Below, in pieces: positions 14,312-14,762 of a DNA stretch of 14,762 nt (position 1 is the first letter of the stretch; each line of letters begins with the position of its first letter). Origin of the DNA: an uncultured Collinsella sp. (GTDB lineage: Bacteria > Actinomycetota > Coriobacteriia > Coriobacteriales > Coriobacteriaceae); the NCBI GenBank assembly GCA_900544225.1, contig UQUD01000048.1, forward strand, positions 1-14,762, read 5' to 3'. A program made the position numbers and the translations under genes. The notes below the pieces were generated by a model. It worked only from the letters and a program-made list of their open reading frames with translations, had not been told where the DNA came from and searched no databases.

Positions 14312-14762
14312 GTGGATGAACAGCGGCTAGAAGAGGCCTGGGCTGTAAGGGCCGGCGCGCGTGAGGCGCGTCTTGTTGCGGCCCCGCATGTGCCGGCGGC
14401 GCTGTCTCTGTTGGGGGTTGTACGTCCCGGCGATCGTCTGGTTGCGTTTGCCGATGACTTTGCCGATGCGTTTGCGCGCGGCTTTGATGGCTGCGACGTG
14501 GCTATGGTGGAGGAGTCGTCGGTTGCGGCGTTTGCTGCTGCGTCCGATGGCTTTGATGCTTCGTTTGATGCCGAGGGGCCGCACCTGTGGTGGTTCGTCA
14601 ACTCCATTGGCGGGTTTGGACTGCGCGTGCCCGATCTTCGTGCGCTGGGCCGCGCGGCGCGTGAGGCCCGCGCGTTGCTGGTTGTGGACAACACCGTGGC
14701 GTCGGCTTTTGGCTGCGATCCGCTGCGGCTGGGTGCTGCGCTGTCGCTCGAGGCGCTCGATC
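14312..14762 (+). CDS. PLP-dependent enzyme of the Cys/Met-metabolism fold (3' partial, atypical N-terminus)
   Basis: This open frame of 150 codons is cut by the window end. GTG 14312 is chosen because GAAGGGA (14296-14302) lies 9 nt upstream; an in-frame ATG at 14294 has no ribosome site and abuts the terminator. The signature ALLVVDNTVAS (121-131, with Asp126, the pyridine-nitrogen ligand) and the flow LSLLGVVRPGDRLVAF (31-46) identify the cystathionine gamma-synthase/methionine gamma-lyase fold. The usual N-terminal 40-60 residues with the Tyr-x-Arg and NPT motifs are missing. The phosphate-binding SGM stretch is replaced by APHVPAA (24-30), and the ESPTNP segment reads VNSIGG (96-101). 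The Schiff-base lysine would lie beyond the edge. It may be a divergent or non-catalytic paralogue; substrate unknown. The strong terminator separates it from the sucrose genes. Confidence 0.7.
   Translation, partial: MDEQRLEEAWAVRAGAREARLVAAPHVPAALSLLGVVRPGDRLVAFADDFADAFARGFDGCDVAMVEESSVAAFAAASDGFDASFDAEGPHLWWFVNSIGGFGLRVPDLRALGRAAREARALLVVDNTVASAFGCDPLRLGAALSLEALD

Overview
The window (about 60% G+C by eye, with many GTG/TTG starts and tightly overlapping genes) looks like chromosome from a monoderm actinobacterium. The gene set (a Gram-positive-type Pel exopolysaccharide operon beside a sucrose PTS operon) and the codon style suggest a gut Coriobacteriia member, most likely Collinsella. 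That assignment comes from protein style and memory, not a database search. All genes read on the + strand.

Region 1 (1-9957) is one long, translationally coupled operon. It holds pelD (5' end outside the window, with an apparent 1-nt frameshift near 935), pelE, a membrane-anchored DUF2194/PelDA-type polysaccharide deacetylase, pelF (GT4 glycosyltransferase) and pelG (polytopic flippase-like protein). These are followed without a break by a CotH-kinase-like lipoprotein, a VTC-type polyphosphate polymerase and a DUF4956 membrane protein. Junctions are 4-nt overlaps (TTGA, ATGA, ATGA), 3-nt gaps, or overlaps of 11 and 14 nt. The expected Pel logic is that PelD senses c-di-GMP through a retained RxxD site, PelE and PelG form the membrane complex, PelF polymerises sugar nucleotide, and the deacetylase trims acetyl groups outside the membrane. 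No outer-membrane PelB/PelC is present, as expected for a monoderm, and no GH166 Pel hydrolase domain is seen. The CotH/VTC/DUF4956 tail is the most intriguing part: it puts a phosphate-chain-making and a kinase-like module inside a polysaccharide operon.

Region 2 (9958-14215) is a sucrose-use locus: a LacI-family repressor, a control region with two identical 16-bp LacI-type operators, a PTS EIIBC permease lacking EIIA, and a GH32 sucrose-6-phosphate hydrolase. A modest hairpin separates permease from hydrolase, and a near-perfect intrinsic terminator follows the hydrolase at 14254-14289.

Region 3 (14312-end) is the 5' part of a PLP-dependent enzyme of the Cys/Met-metabolism fold family. 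It has an unusually short N-terminus and is cut by the window edge.

There is no rRNA, tRNA, CRISPR array, insertion sequence or phage gene that I can support. No gene-free stretch exceeds 300 bases; the longest is the 184-bp sucrose control region.
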